DNA of 35,569 nt from Bryobacterales bacterium (GCA_003136215.1 PLDO01000596.1:8418-43986); one strand, 5' to 3'; counted from the stretch's first letter, positions 9,985 through 19,461 are shown. Notes: generated from the letters alone by a model not told the origin. Numbers and translations: made by a program.

Positions 9985-10521
9985 CTACTGGACACGGAGG
10001 GTGCGCCCGGTATCACAACGCAGGAGGTCATGATCCGACTGGATCAGGAACAGAACCCTGTAGTCCCCGGCGGGCACGTTGAGCGGGGTAGCGTCCAGCT
10101 TAAAGCCGCCGCCTTCCAGTGCGGGGCTCTTTAGTGCGGCACCCAATCCCGGGCGCACGTAGCTCTCAGCGGCAATAAAATATGGCGTCGCTGCATGCAA
10201 CTGGACGCCGACGGCGCTTCCCAATCGCCCCGCCTTCAAGTCTGCAACCGCCCACCCGGCCAGCGACACGGGTGAGCCGGATTTGATAAGAAATGGGCCG
10301 TCCCCGATGGCCACAGCATTAACTGCGTCGAGATAGCAGGTGCCTCCGTCCTTGACACTCAGTCCCGCGAACTTGGCAGGCATCGTAGCCTGCCAGTTCC
10401 CAGCAAGGGGTGGTGTTAGCGATGGCTGTGATGCTGCTGGCTCCTCCTTTCCGCAGCCGACGGAGAACCCAATCGCAAGAACCATCAATGAAATCCTTAT
10501 AAAGCAGCCGTCGCCGCGCAT
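9985..10521 (-). CDS. Small putative lipoprotein, unknown function
   Basis: Start at internal ATG (10519-10521) behind an AGGAGG SD; MRGDGCFIRISLMVLAIGFSVGCGKEE has a signal peptide/lipobox (SVGC). Confidence 0.65.
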   Translation of the reverse strand: MRGDGCFIRISLMVLAIGFSVGCGKEEPAASQPSLTPPLAGNWQATMPAKFAGLSVKDGGTCYLDAVNAVAIGDGPFLIKSGSPVSLAGWAVADLKAGRLGSAVGVQLHAATPYFIAAESYVRPGLGAALKSPALEGGGFKLDATPLNVPAGDYRVLFLIQSDHDLLRCDTGRTLRVQ

Positions 10522-10604
10522 CCTAGCTCCTCCTGAAGCTTCATTCCAGCATAAACGTGTCCGGATGTCCATCGCTCAACCGGTCGAATGAGCGCCGCTG
10601 GGGC

Positions 10605-10735
10605 CGCTACTGAGCGGCACTGCTCTGAAATATTCCTCTAACTTCCGCCGTGGGGCCATGGCCGAGCACTTCTTCAGCCAGATTCTCCGTTCACAAAGGT
10701 ACCGAGGAGATCGGTGCTGTAGGAGGGAACGCCCA
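10605..10735 (-). pseudogene. Relic of the C-terminal end of a Wzt-like ABC ATPase
   Basis: + strand ctactgagcggcactgctc…cgtggggccat…gccagat…gaggagatcggtgctgtaggaggg aligns by eye to 12497-12627 (3' end of the intact ATPase gene); translates to CERRIWLKK then, frameshifted, GHGPTAEV versus CERTIWLDKGKVIADGPTTEV. Confidence 0.65.
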
Positions 10736-10873
10736 GGAATTGCTCGCCAACGTCAATTAAAGGAGGGCACTCATTCTATTTCAGACTGCAAGAACCTGTT
10801 TTGGACAAGAGTGAGTCGACATAACGGACTGTGGGGTATACTGGTTCTTCTTATCGGTCAGTGAGAACCGCCG

Positions 10874-12532
10874 ATGGACCTTCGGGGCAAACGTATCCAC
10901 CACAAACAGGGCGCGCTGACCCGGTCATCGCAACGTGCCACTTCATCGATTACCCGTGGAACCTTGCCAATCGGTAGGGCGGAGGGAAAAGAAGATCAGG
11001 TCGATAGTGGGGTATTGGATAGTACCAGTATGCCGAGAGCGGCGGAATTGCCATTTCCGCAGTCAAAATCCCATCTTGGCGAGCGCCTCCGGACTCACGT
11101 GATCGGTCTGTACAGGGCTGCCCTTTGCTTTGCGTCCGACCCGTCTGATACCACCAGACGGCCCGTGGTGATTGCGACGATTTTTGGCGTCACGCTTTTC
11201 GCTTGGCTGGCACTTTGGTTGGCCGCTTTCTTCCCAGGGGTTATGACGCCGGATTCGATTGATCAGTGGCAACAGGCGACCTCGGGAGAGTACAGCAACC
11301 ACCACCCGTTCCTGCACACATTGACCATCGCGCTGATTCGAAAACTCTGGAACTCGCCGGCAGCAGTTGCTCTCGTTCAAATGCTCCTGTGCGCATTTGG
11401 GATCGGGCTTTCTTTCCGGGTGTTGCAGCGAGCCGGGGCACTTTGGTGGTCGCTGGCCGCGTATGCGGCAACCTACTTCGTGATGCCCATTTTCGGTATC
11501 TACGCGGTAACCCTCTGGAAGGACATCTTATTCAGCCTTGGCCTGCTCTTATTCGCCGTTGTTTGGATCGACGCGCGGCTCTTTCGCGCTCTGGTTGACC
11601 GGAGTTGGTGGTCCGCCGCTGTTGCCGGCCTAGCTGTCGCATACTGTGCTTGTCTGCGTCATAATGGTGTAGTCATCGTTGCAATGGTCCCTCTGATTGC
11701 CCTGACGCGCCGCGATTTTCGCCGGGCGAGCCGGTTCGTCTTCGCGTCGAGCGTCATTCTGTCGTACCTCTTCGCACAGACGATTCTGATAAACGTATTG
11801 CATGCCAGTGCCAGTTCGATACTTGCGGGGGAATTGATGCCCGTGCAGCTCGTTTCGGCTGTGGCCGCAAATAACGGGATCATAACCCCCGAAGAGCGCA
11901 AGACACTCAGCATGATCTCTCCGATGGACCAGATCAAAGCACATTACAACTGTTTTGTCTCTGGATCGATAATGATGGGCAACCCCTCCTTCAACGCAAA
12001 AGTACTCTACGACCCGGCATTCGTGACGGAGTTCCATCGGCAGGCGCTCAACATCCTCATACGCAATGCCCCCATTGTGGCAGCCGACCGTGCATGCCTC
12101 GCCATGCATCTGATAGGACTTGGGGCTCCGTACTTTGCATATCTCTACGAGACCGGGATCACTCCAAATGAGATTGGGCTATCCCAAGCTCCGCTGTCAC
12201 GCATTAGGAGGCCCCTGCTCGCCTATCTGGCCTGGTCCGAGCGGTATCCGCAACGGCTGTTGTTCTGGAGCGCTGTCCCGCTCATCGTGCTATTGCTGAT
12301 TTCATGCTGGAAGGCTGGCCCCGGGCCTCTGAGGCAGGTTACTGTACTTCTGCTTGTCGCCACTCTTGCCATTTTCCTAATTGCACCATCGCGCGACTAC
12401 CGATATCTGTTCCCGCTGGTTCTGATTACGCCCTTTCTGTTTACACGCTGTCTCTGTAAGCACGAGACGACTCGAATTGAAACGATACTCCCGGCCACTA
12501 CTGAGAGGCCATGCTCCGATACATCGCTGTAA
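10874..12532 (+). CDS. Polytopic membrane protein, DUF6020/glycosyltransferase-like
   Basis: Multiple TM segments; FFPGVMTPDSIDQWQQATSGEYSNHHPFLHTLTIALIRKLW and YAVTLWKDILFSLGLLLFAVVW match the DUF6020-type pattern. True start may be internal (MPRAAELPF…). Confidence 0.7.
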   Translation: MDLRGKRIHHKQGALTRSSQRATSSITRGTLPIGRAEGKEDQVDSGVLDSTSMPRAAELPFPQSKSHLGERLRTHVIGLYRAALCFASDPSDTTRRPVVIATIFGVTLFAWLALWLAAFFPGVMTPDSIDQWQQATSGEYSNHHPFLHTLTIALIRKLWNSPAAVALVQMLLCAFGIGLSFRVLQRAGALWWSLAAYAATYFVMPIFGIYAVTLWKDILFSLGLLLFAVVWIDARLFRALVDRSWWSAAVAGLAVAYCACLRHNGVVIVAMVPLIALTRRDFRRASRFVFASSVILSYLFAQTILINVLHASASSILAGELMPVQLVSAVAANNGIITPEERKTLSMISPMDQIKAHYNCFVSGSIMMGNPSFNAKVLYDPAFVTEFHRQALNILIRNAPIVAADRACLAMHLIGLGAPYFAYLYETGITPNEIGLSQAPLSRIRRPLLAYLAWSERYPQRLLFWSAVPLIVLLLISCWKAGPGPLRQVTVLLLVATLAIFLIAPSRDYRYLFPLVLITPFLFTRCLCKHETTRIETILPATTERPCSDTSL

Positions 12533-13247
12533 CCTCCGTGGTGGGGCCATCCGCGATCACCTTCCCTTTGTCCAGCCAGATCGTCCTTTCGCAGAACGTA
12601 CTGAGAAGATCGGCGTTATGGGAGGAGAATACCAATATCTTACCCTGCTCCATGAACTCGAACATCCTCTTCTTCGCCTTTTCAGCGAATCGGATGTCTC
12701 CAGCACCCATTACCTCATCGAGGAGAAGGATCTCGGGATTGATACTCGTGGAAACGGCAAACGCCAGACGGATGAACATGCCGGAGGAATAAGTCCGCAC
12801 GGGATACGAGAGAAACTCGCCCAACTCCGTGAACTCGGCGATTTCATGCAGTTTCGATTCGATTTCGGCGGGCGACATGCCCAGCAACAGGCCCCGGATG
12901 CGGATGTTGTCCCAGCCGGATTGATTCATTTCAAAGCCGGTAGCGAACTCGAACATCGGACAAACGTGACCGCGCCTTTCCACGTGGCCCGCCGTGGGCG
13001 GATAGATGCCGGCCAGAACCTTCAGGAGCGTGCTCTTCCCAGCGCCGTTGAGACCCATGAGCCCGACATGCTCGCCCTGATGAATATTGAGGTTGATGTC
13101 CTTCAGGGCTTCGACACGGTAGCTCTGAGGCGTTGCTGGCTCTTTGATGAAAAGCCGGGTCAGCCAGGCCTTCAGGCCGTCCTGGCCGCCGATCTGCCCT
13201 TCAAAGGTCATCCCCACACCGCGTAAACGAAGGTAGATGTCCCTCAT
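12498..13247 (-). CDS. ABC transporter ATP-binding protein, polysaccharide export (Wzt-like, short form)
   Basis: Start ATG 13245-13247 overlaps the permease stop (ATGA); GLNGAGKSTLLKVLAGIYPP, YSSGMFIRLAFAVSTSINPEILLLDEVMGAGD. The longer ORF to 13547 is an in-frame artefact. Confidence 0.92.
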   Translation of the reverse strand: MRDIYLRLRGVGMTFEGQIGGQDGLKAWLTRLFIKEPATPQSYRVEALKDINLNIHQGEHVGLMGLNGAGKSTLLKVLAGIYPPTAGHVERRGHVCPMFEFATGFEMNQSGWDNIRIRGLLLGMSPAEIESKLHEIAEFTELGEFLSYPVRTYSSGMFIRLAFAVSTSINPEILLLDEVMGAGDIRFAEKAKKRMFEFMEQGKILVFSSHNADLLSTFCERTIWLDKGKVIADGPTTEVTAMYRSMASQ

Positions 13248-14041
13248 AGCAGAATCACGATTCGCGCATCCAGAGATCTTGCAACCAGGCCCGCGAACCC
13301 CCACACCAGCAGAATATAGAGCACTGCGAATGCGTAGGTTTCCGGAGCAGCAAATTCTCCTTGCAGAATGGGGTGTCGGGCGACCTCGAGGAGGTAGTAA
13401 AAGGGATTGACTTGATAGATCAGGGCCAGGTGCCGCTCTTGCAACAGCTTTGCGGGAAACATGACGGGCGTGACAAAGAAGGCCACTTGCAGGATTCCAT
13501 TGGCGGCATGAGGCAGATCTCGGAAGCGAACGCCGAGATACGCGCATACAGTGATATGGCCTAATACCGCCAGGAGTAGGAGAAGCAGGCCTGGCACGGC
13601 AAGCAGCCAGCCAACAATCGAGAAGCTTCGGAAGAATAACTGGACGGGGATGATGGCGGGAAGAGTGATCAGCAGGATAATCGTGCTGGAAACCAAGGTG
13701 CGCAGGAGGTAGATTTGTTTTGGATAACAGAACTGCTTAATGTACCCCTCCGCATTCACAAATGCCCATCCGGATTCCGTGAGCGAGCTGACGATAAAGC
13801 CCCACAGGGTGAAGCCAGTGACCAGATAAGGGAGAAGGATCTTCATCGGCTGGTTGATCATGACGCCGTAGAGGACCCCTGCCCCAACGACGAACAGGGA
13901 CATGTTCAGGAGAATCCAGAGAGGCCCGATCGCGGACCGCCGGAACCTGGCCTTGATGTCCTGGACTCCCAAAAACATCCAAACGCGCCAAACGCGCAGG
14001 GACTGCCAACTATCGCTGAGCAACTGAGGCATCGCCTGCAT
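13244..14041 (-). CDS. ABC-2 type polysaccharide export permease (Wzm-like)
   Basis: VQDIKARFRRSAIGPLWILLNMSLFVVGAGVLYG…VTPVMFPAKLL…NPFYYLLEVARHPIL. Confidence 0.9.
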   Translation of the reverse strand: MQAMPQLLSDSWQSLRVWRVWMFLGVQDIKARFRRSAIGPLWILLNMSLFVVGAGVLYGVMINQPMKILLPYLVTGFTLWGFIVSSLTESGWAFVNAEGYIKQFCYPKQIYLLRTLVSSTIILLITLPAIIPVQLFFRSFSIVGWLLAVPGLLLLLLAVLGHITVCAYLGVRFRDLPHAANGILQVAFFVTPVMFPAKLLQERHLALIYQVNPFYYLLEVARHPILQGEFAAPETYAFAVLYILLVWGFAGLVARSLDARIVILL

Positions 14042-14555
14042 AAGCGCTCCTGGCCAGATCCGTATTCAGCGAGCGGCTCATTCGTATCATACCCTCTGCC
14101 CTTGCTTCTTCGCGGAAGCCGTTTCGCGCGTAGATCTTGATGGCCCTCTCATTATCTTCCTTGACTTCCAGGAAGACGGATTTCAGATTCAAGGTGTCCT
14201 GACAGAACTGAAGAAGCTCCGCACAGGCTTGGCCAATGTAACCCCGTCCGCCGGCTTCCGGCGCGACCAGGAATCGGCCGACTTCCGCCACACCATCCAC
14301 CCAGTCGATGCCATACACCGACGCCTGTCCAACCGGCCGGCCCCCGGCCTCGACGATAAACAGGAAATCGTCGTCCTTCGCTGAGTATCGGAAAAACCAG
14401 GCCCGGTGCTGCTCCAGCGTAATGGCTTGCGAGTTCTTGAACCAGACGCGCACGTCATCGCAATTCCGCCAGCGCATGGTCATATCCAGGTCGGCTTCCG
14501 CGATCAACCGCAATTGGACAATGGCACTCCCGAATGGCTGAACTACCCGCTTCAT
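14010..14555 (-). CDS. GNAT family N-acetyltransferase
   Basis: LRLIAEADLDMTMRWRNCDDVRVWF…VGRFLVAPEAGGRGYIGQACAELLQF…LEVKEDNERAIKIYARNGFREE; ATGA overlap with upstream aminotransferase. Confidence 0.85.
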   Translation of the reverse strand: MKRVVQPFGSAIVQLRLIAEADLDMTMRWRNCDDVRVWFKNSQAITLEQHRAWFFRYSAKDDDFLFIVEAGGRPVGQASVYGIDWVDGVAEVGRFLVAPEAGGRGYIGQACAELLQFCQDTLNLKSVFLEVKEDNERAIKIYARNGFREEARAEGMIRMSRSLNTDLARSAYAGDASVAQR

Positions 14556-15679
14556 TTTGTGTACCGGATGAGGAGATCAGAAACCATGTTAACGTCGTTT
14601 CGCGCCAAATTCATGTGGAGGGGGAGAGAGATGATGTCGCTGCTGGCCCGCGCGGCATTCGGACAAGAGCCGTTGGCGTAGGAATACATGCGGTATTCGG
14701 TATTATCGCGGTAGTGTACGCCCGGATAGACCTGGTGCTCGTTGAGTGCCAGCATCACGGCGTCGCGCCGCTCCACACGGACTTGAAAGAGGTGAGTGGC
14801 GGACTCGCAGCCGGGGGCGACCTCGACGACCCGAACAGAGTCGTGGCCGGCGAGTCTGGCTCGATACCATGCAGCAAGCTGGCGGCGATACGAATTGTCC
14901 TGATCGAGCCACTTCAATTGGACCAGCGCAATGCTCGCCATGATCGAATTCCCGTGGTACTTAAACCCAACCTCTTCGACGTCATACATCCACTTGTAAG
15001 CGCCCTGCGCCGCCGTCCTGGCGTAAGTGTCTTTGTTGATTCCCAGCCAGCTCAGCTTGCGGGCACGCTCGTCGTCTTCCTGGTCTTTGAAGCAGATCAT
15101 CCCGGAATCGGCGGTGGGCAGGTTCTTGACGGCCTGGAAGCTGAATACTACCGCGTCTGGTTCGGGGCCGACCTGTCGTCCACCCGTCCGCGTGCCTGCC
15201 ATGTGAGCCGCATCCAGAATCAGTTTCAAACCACGCTGCTGACATAGATCCACGATCTTGTCGTACTGCCCTGTATTACCGCCTATGCCGACAAACATGA
15301 CCGCCCGGGTTCTTGGGGTAATCCTGGCCGCAACACTGGAAGGATCCAGGCAGAGGAATTCGTCGAGATCGGCAAATACGGGGCGGAGGCGGGAATGGAG
15401 AATCGCGTGGTTCGTAGAGACAAAGGTGAATGGAGTCGTAATGACTTCGTCGTCGTCAGCCCAACCGAACCTGCTCTTCAGGACGTGGAGTGCCAGGTGG
15501 AGGCCAACCGTATTGGAACTGAGGAAATGAGCGTGGGGTAGTTCTGCATATTTCTTCCACGCATCTTCGAACTCAACCGTCTTGAATCCCAGACCCGTCC
15601 AGCCCTTCTCAAGGCACACCCGGATACCGGCCAGACACTCATCGATTCGAAAACTGGGTACGAACAATTGGATCGGCAT
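14552..15679 (-). CDS. DegT/DnrJ/EryC1/StrS family PLP-dependent sugar aminotransferase
   Basis: HFLSSNTVGLHLALHVL…VITTPFTFVSTNHAIL…VDLCQQRGLKLILDAAHMAGTRTGG…VVFSFQAVKNLPTADSGMI. Confidence 0.92.
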   Translation of the reverse strand: MPIQLFVPSFRIDECLAGIRVCLEKGWTGLGFKTVEFEDAWKKYAELPHAHFLSSNTVGLHLALHVLKSRFGWADDDEVITTPFTFVSTNHAILHSRLRPVFADLDEFLCLDPSSVAARITPRTRAVMFVGIGGNTGQYDKIVDLCQQRGLKLILDAAHMAGTRTGGRQVGPEPDAVVFSFQAVKNLPTADSGMICFKDQEDDERARKLSWLGINKDTYARTAAQGAYKWMYDVEEVGFKYHGNSIMASIALVQLKWLDQDNSYRRQLAAWYRARLAGHDSVRVVEVAPGCESATHLFQVRVERRDAVMLALNEHQVYPGVHYRDNTEYRMYSYANGSCPNAARASSDIISLPLHMNLARNDVNMVSDLLIRYTK

Positions 15680-15817
15680 TACATTATTCCTTTGGGATTG
15701 GAATCGAACAAGAGATCGGCAAAACTCCAGGCGACGCTGGATTCCGGGGCGACTGCATTGGCCTTCGAGTGAACCAAAATCGTAGGTTCTGGCGCTTCTT
15801 CTCTGTTTGTTTTGGGA

Positions 15818-17872
15818 TCATAGCCAGGAAGGGGTGGATAGATCGATGGTTTCCAAGCGCCGGGAGAGATTTGGGCTGGAGAAATAGTCGGCCTGCCCCA
15901 GCACACTGCCCCACAGAGTCCAAAAGGCGATCCTCTCATGTAAACTAGTGCCGGTCCGGCGGGTCCTGCCTTCCTCGTGACAGAGGCTGGAGCCACAACT
16001 GAGGACCACTTCGAACCCCGTGCGTTGTGCCCTCAAGCACAAATCCACGTCGTTAAAGTTATTGAGAAAACGTGTGTCGAAGCCACCTAGCTGCTCGAAT
16101 ACGGTGCGGCGAATCGCGAAGCATGCTCCCGTTACAGCAGAGACGTTGCGAGTCGTCTCCAGCCAGGGCCAAAACGGGCTGCCCAACTGGAACCGGCCTA
16201 CGTGACCGACCCCATCGCCTACGCCCGTCACCACACCTGAGTGCTGGATCGTGCCGTCAGGGTAGCGCAACTGCGCGCCAACAATGCCAACCTCCGGACG
16301 TACAAACGAGGCGCACAAATTCTCAAGCCAGCCGTCACTCCGCACCAGGATGTCGTCGTTCATGAAGACAAGATACCGATTCAAAAGGCCGGCGGCGGCC
16401 AGGTTATTCATTAAGCTGAAGTTGAATGGTCCACGGTATTCGAAGACGTGCGCGCCATATCTCCGGCAGATAGCCGCGATCTTCTCATCATCTTGGTTCC
16501 CCTGGCAGTGCAGTATTACATGTACTTCCATCCGGAGTCCATCTTTCACTGAAGGCAGCGACGCGAGCAAGCGTGACAGAAGCTTCGGATTCCGTGTAGG
16601 GATGATGAGGGCAGCTGAATCCTCAGTAGAAAAGAGGGAAGACAATCTGTAACTGTTAGCCGTACGTCCGCTTTTAACTGTGCCTTTGAAGTGACGCCGC
16701 ACGAGAGTTTCCTGGAGTGCTCTCAGACCGGCGTCGTGAGAGTACGGCTTCGCGTCACGATTGAGGGCTGTCGAGCCCTGGTGTTGCCGCCAATGGTAAA
16801 GAACGCGGGGAATGTGCACTACGCTGGCGTCATGGTCGGTCAATCGCAAAACGAAATCGTAGTCTTGGGCGCCGTCGTAAGCGGACCGAAACCCACCAAT
16901 TGCTTTTGCTCGCTCAGTATCCACCACGAGCAGGTGGCCAAAATACATGCAGGACAAGAGCAGCGCCGGCGACCAGGCGGGCTTGAAGACGGGCAGTTGA
17001 GCATTCCCATGCTCATCCACATAATCCTCGTCCGTATATAGAATGTCAGGCTCGTCGTGCAGAATCGCAGCAACCACGTGGCTAAGAGCAGTCTCTTCCA
17101 GAATGTCGTCTTGATCGACAAACGCCGTATAAGCGCCTGAACAGGCGTTGAGCCCCATATTGAGCGTAGAGGAAATCCCCCCGCGATCGCTGGAAATGCA
17201 ATGAATGCGCGAATCCTCCGAAGCGCAGGACTGGAGATGGGCACGCACTTCATCGCTCGGATCGCCGTCGAACACAATCAGCAATTGCCAATTCTGATAG
17301 AATTGGGCTCGGACGGAGTCCACCACGGTTCTCAGCCAAGGCACGTGTGGCTGGTAGACGGGTATAACCACCGAGACGAGAGGGCCAAGGTCTTTAGCGA
17401 TGCGTGACGTGACCCCGGAATTTGCATATGCATAGGGGTCGGTCGCGCGATGCAAGATGAACCAGCGCCGATATTTCTCATCCGGCGCGATGCGGCCCAT
17501 CAGCTTCCGGCAGGGGCCCGCCAAGGGTGTCCGGAGCAGCACGTGGCCGAGCCTTCGATAAACCCTGGTGGCCCACATAGCCATCCTCATCAAACGACTG
17601 AAGGCGGCCTCAAGTCGTCCGATGCGCCATTCGAGAGACTCCAATTCGTAAAGCAACACGCTCTCAGCATCCAGGCCGGCAGTCCTTCCTGCAGCCGAAG
17701 GAGCACAAGAAAATACCCGCGAGTTGAACTCGGTGCTGGCGATGGGCCTCAACACCGGGCGGGAGCGGGAACTTCTCCATCGGGGGGTGTGATCTAGACT
17801 GAGACTTGACACGCTTTGAACTCGGTTTTCTCGGGCGCGTTCGTAACTAGAAAACGCCCGGCTACTTAGCAA
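15818..17872 (-). CDS. Glycosyltransferase with two tandem GT2 domains
   Basis: First domain VSVVIPVYQPHVPWLRTVVDSVRAQFYQNWQLLIVFDGD; second SAALIIPTRN…YLVFMNDDILVRSDGWLENL…VTGACFAIRRTVFEQLGGFDTRFLNNFNDVDLCLRAQRTG. Confidence 0.88.
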   Translation of the reverse strand: MLSSRAFSSYERARENRVQSVSSLSLDHTPRWRSSRSRPVLRPIASTEFNSRVFSCAPSAAGRTAGLDAESVLLYELESLEWRIGRLEAAFSRLMRMAMWATRVYRRLGHVLLRTPLAGPCRKLMGRIAPDEKYRRWFILHRATDPYAYANSGVTSRIAKDLGPLVSVVIPVYQPHVPWLRTVVDSVRAQFYQNWQLLIVFDGDPSDEVRAHLQSCASEDSRIHCISSDRGGISSTLNMGLNACSGAYTAFVDQDDILEETALSHVVAAILHDEPDILYTDEDYVDEHGNAQLPVFKPAWSPALLLSCMYFGHLLVVDTERAKAIGGFRSAYDGAQDYDFVLRLTDHDASVVHIPRVLYHWRQHQGSTALNRDAKPYSHDAGLRALQETLVRRHFKGTVKSGRTANSYRLSSLFSTEDSAALIIPTRNPKLLSRLLASLPSVKDGLRMEVHVILHCQGNQDDEKIAAICRRYGAHVFEYRGPFNFSLMNNLAAAGLLNRYLVFMNDDILVRSDGWLENLCASFVRPEVGIVGAQLRYPDGTIQHSGVVTGVGDGVGHVGRFQLGSPFWPWLETTRNVSAVTGACFAIRRTVFEQLGGFDTRFLNNFNDVDLCLRAQRTGFEVVLSCGSSLCHEEGRTRRTGTSLHERIAFWTLWGSVLGQADYFSSPNLSRRLETIDLSTPSWL

Positions 17873-18059
17873 CGTTAACTGTCCGGCATTAATTGTCCCG
17901 CATTGTCAGATCCATTGCAAATGAATGTACTTGCGCGTCGGGCGATATGGGAAGCAGAACTCGGTGCACTCTGTCGCAGCGGCAGGCGTGGACTTGTTCC
18001 CATTGATGAATGGATGGTGCCGCCCGGGTGGCTTCCTGCAACCTGATACTGCAAGCGCA

Positions 18060-18358
18060 GAGCGGGCCCGATGAAACGCATCGTCCGAAGCCATGCTGCG
18101 CATCGCGAAGAACTGCAGCTTGCACGGATCCTCATCCAGTTTCGCCACCGCCTCGGAGCATTCGACCTGAGCCTCCTGGCCTCAGTCGAAGCGCTGAGGC
18201 ACGAACACTTCCCAGCCGCCAAGCCTCAGTTCCTGCTTTTGCCGCTGTGCGCGTCGCCACACGGCTGCCTCGGCGGTCGGGTGAGTGGGATGCTCCCCGC
18301 GGAGTCGCGTCCAGATCCGGCGCGCCGTGTGCCGCCGCTTTCCGTGTCCGTCGCCTCG
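18060..18358 (-). pseudogene. IS21-family transposase (IstA) relic
   Basis: Reverse strand reads GHGKRRHTARRIWTRLRGEHPTHPTAEAAVWRRAQRQKQELRLGGWEVFVPQRFD*GQEAQVECSEAVAKLDEDPCKLQFFAMRSMASDDAFHRAR; the HTARRI..RL..EH / VFVPQ..DWGQEAQVDW / MRSMAS..AFHRA pattern is IstA. Internal TGA at 18182-18184 (expected Trp). Confidence 0.75.
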
Positions 18359-18575
18359 CAGTAAGAGACCGCCGTTCTGCCAGTGGCTAGAAAGCTCGGG
18401 GCCGATCTTTCTCCGGCCGCCCCCGCCGATTTACGTGCGAGGGTTCGACCGAGATGCTACACCGTCGGCTTACACAACCGTTTCCGGACCTGTTAGCTTC
18501 TCGATCCGCAGGAGATGAGGAGTGAATTCCGGCGGCCATCATAACCGCCGCGGTACTGCGGTTAATAATCCTGCA

Positions 18576-18591
18576 ATAGTACTAGTACTAT
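18576..18591. repeat. Perfect 16-bp palindrome ATAGTACTAGTACTAT
   Basis: Sequence equals its own reverse complement. Confidence 0.9.
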
Positions 18592-18607
18592 AAAGGGCGA
18601 GGGTGCG

Positions 18608-18751
18608 TGACCGTACGCTGGGCTTTGCCTTTACCCGTGACGTGGGTGCTTGACCGTACGCTGGGCTTTCTTTTATCCTTGACCTTGCGCTGGGCTCTCA
18701 GCTATGTTTGATCTGGCGCCAAAATACAGGTGATCTGGCGCTAAATACAAG
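18608..18751 (+). repeat. Short direct repeats upstream of a PEP-CTERM gene: TGACCGTACGCTGGGCTTT (18608, 18651; degenerate TGACCTTGCGCTGGGCT at 18680) and TGATCTGGCGC(C/T)A(A)AATACA(A)G (18709, 18731)
   Basis: Read directly from sequence. Confidence 0.85.
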
Positions 18752-18776
18752 TCTGGTACGTCAAACGGAGGTAGTG

Positions 18777-19430
18777 ATGAGTTCACGTGTTCTTTCTGGA
18801 TTGTGTGTCGGTCTTTTTCTGTGGGTGAGCAGTGGTTTCGCGAACCCAATTACGGTTTTGAACTCCTCATTTGAAAGCCCGTCATGCGGCTCAGTCGCCC
18901 CGGTCACGTGCGCACCGGCCAACTGGGCGCTTACCGGGGTCTCGGGTGCACTTCTCCCTGCTACCACTGCCTGGGATAGCATTCCCGACGGAGTCCAAGT
19001 AGGCTTTGCCAACCTCGGTACTCTAACGCAGAACCTCGCCGTAAACCTAGCTCCAGATACGACATACACGTTGTCGGTGTGGCTCAGTCGGCGGACAACC
19101 GAGGGTCAAGTGTTCTCGCCTGAGATTGATCTGCTCGCCGGCAGCACTGTGCTGCTAGCGATGGATAATTCCAACCCGGGCGGTGCAGCACCGACCACGA
19201 ACACAGATGGGACCTACAACTGGGTGGATTGGACCATGTCGTGGAAGTCGCCGGATTCGGGCGCGATTATTGGTCAGGCACTGTCAATTTCACTTGGGTC
19301 AGCCGCCTCTCAGACGGATTTTGACAACGTCTCGCTCTCGGGCACTACCTCAGCGCCTGAGCCGGGAATGTTCCTGTTGATCGGCGGCGGCTTGATCGGT
19401 CTCGGACTTCGGCGCCGTTTCGCGAATTAG
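18777..19430 (+). CDS. PEP-CTERM sorting-domain exported protein
   Basis: ATG at 18777 after ACGGAGGT; signal peptide SSRVLSGLCVGLFLWVSSGFA; N-term ITVLNSSFESP; C-term APEPGMFLLIGGGLIGLGLRRRFAN (PEP-TM-RRR). Confidence 0.88.
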   Translation: MSSRVLSGLCVGLFLWVSSGFANPITVLNSSFESPSCGSVAPVTCAPANWALTGVSGALLPATTAWDSIPDGVQVGFANLGTLTQNLAVNLAPDTTYTLSVWLSRRTTEGQVFSPEIDLLAGSTVLLAMDNSNPGGAAPTTNTDGTYNWVDWTMSWKSPDSGAIIGQALSISLGSAASQTDFDNVSLSGTTSAPEPGMFLLIGGGLIGLGLRRRFAN

Positions 19431-19461
19431 GCGCCTGGACCCAAGATTCCACGCTTCACCC

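Noticed and set aside
13248-13547. N-terminal extension of the second Wzt ORF
   Set aside because: Overlaps the permease coding region; proper start at 13247 forms an ATGA overlap.
18608-18751. CRISPR-like array
   Set aside because: Repeats are too few, irregularly spaced and partly degenerate, with no cas genes.
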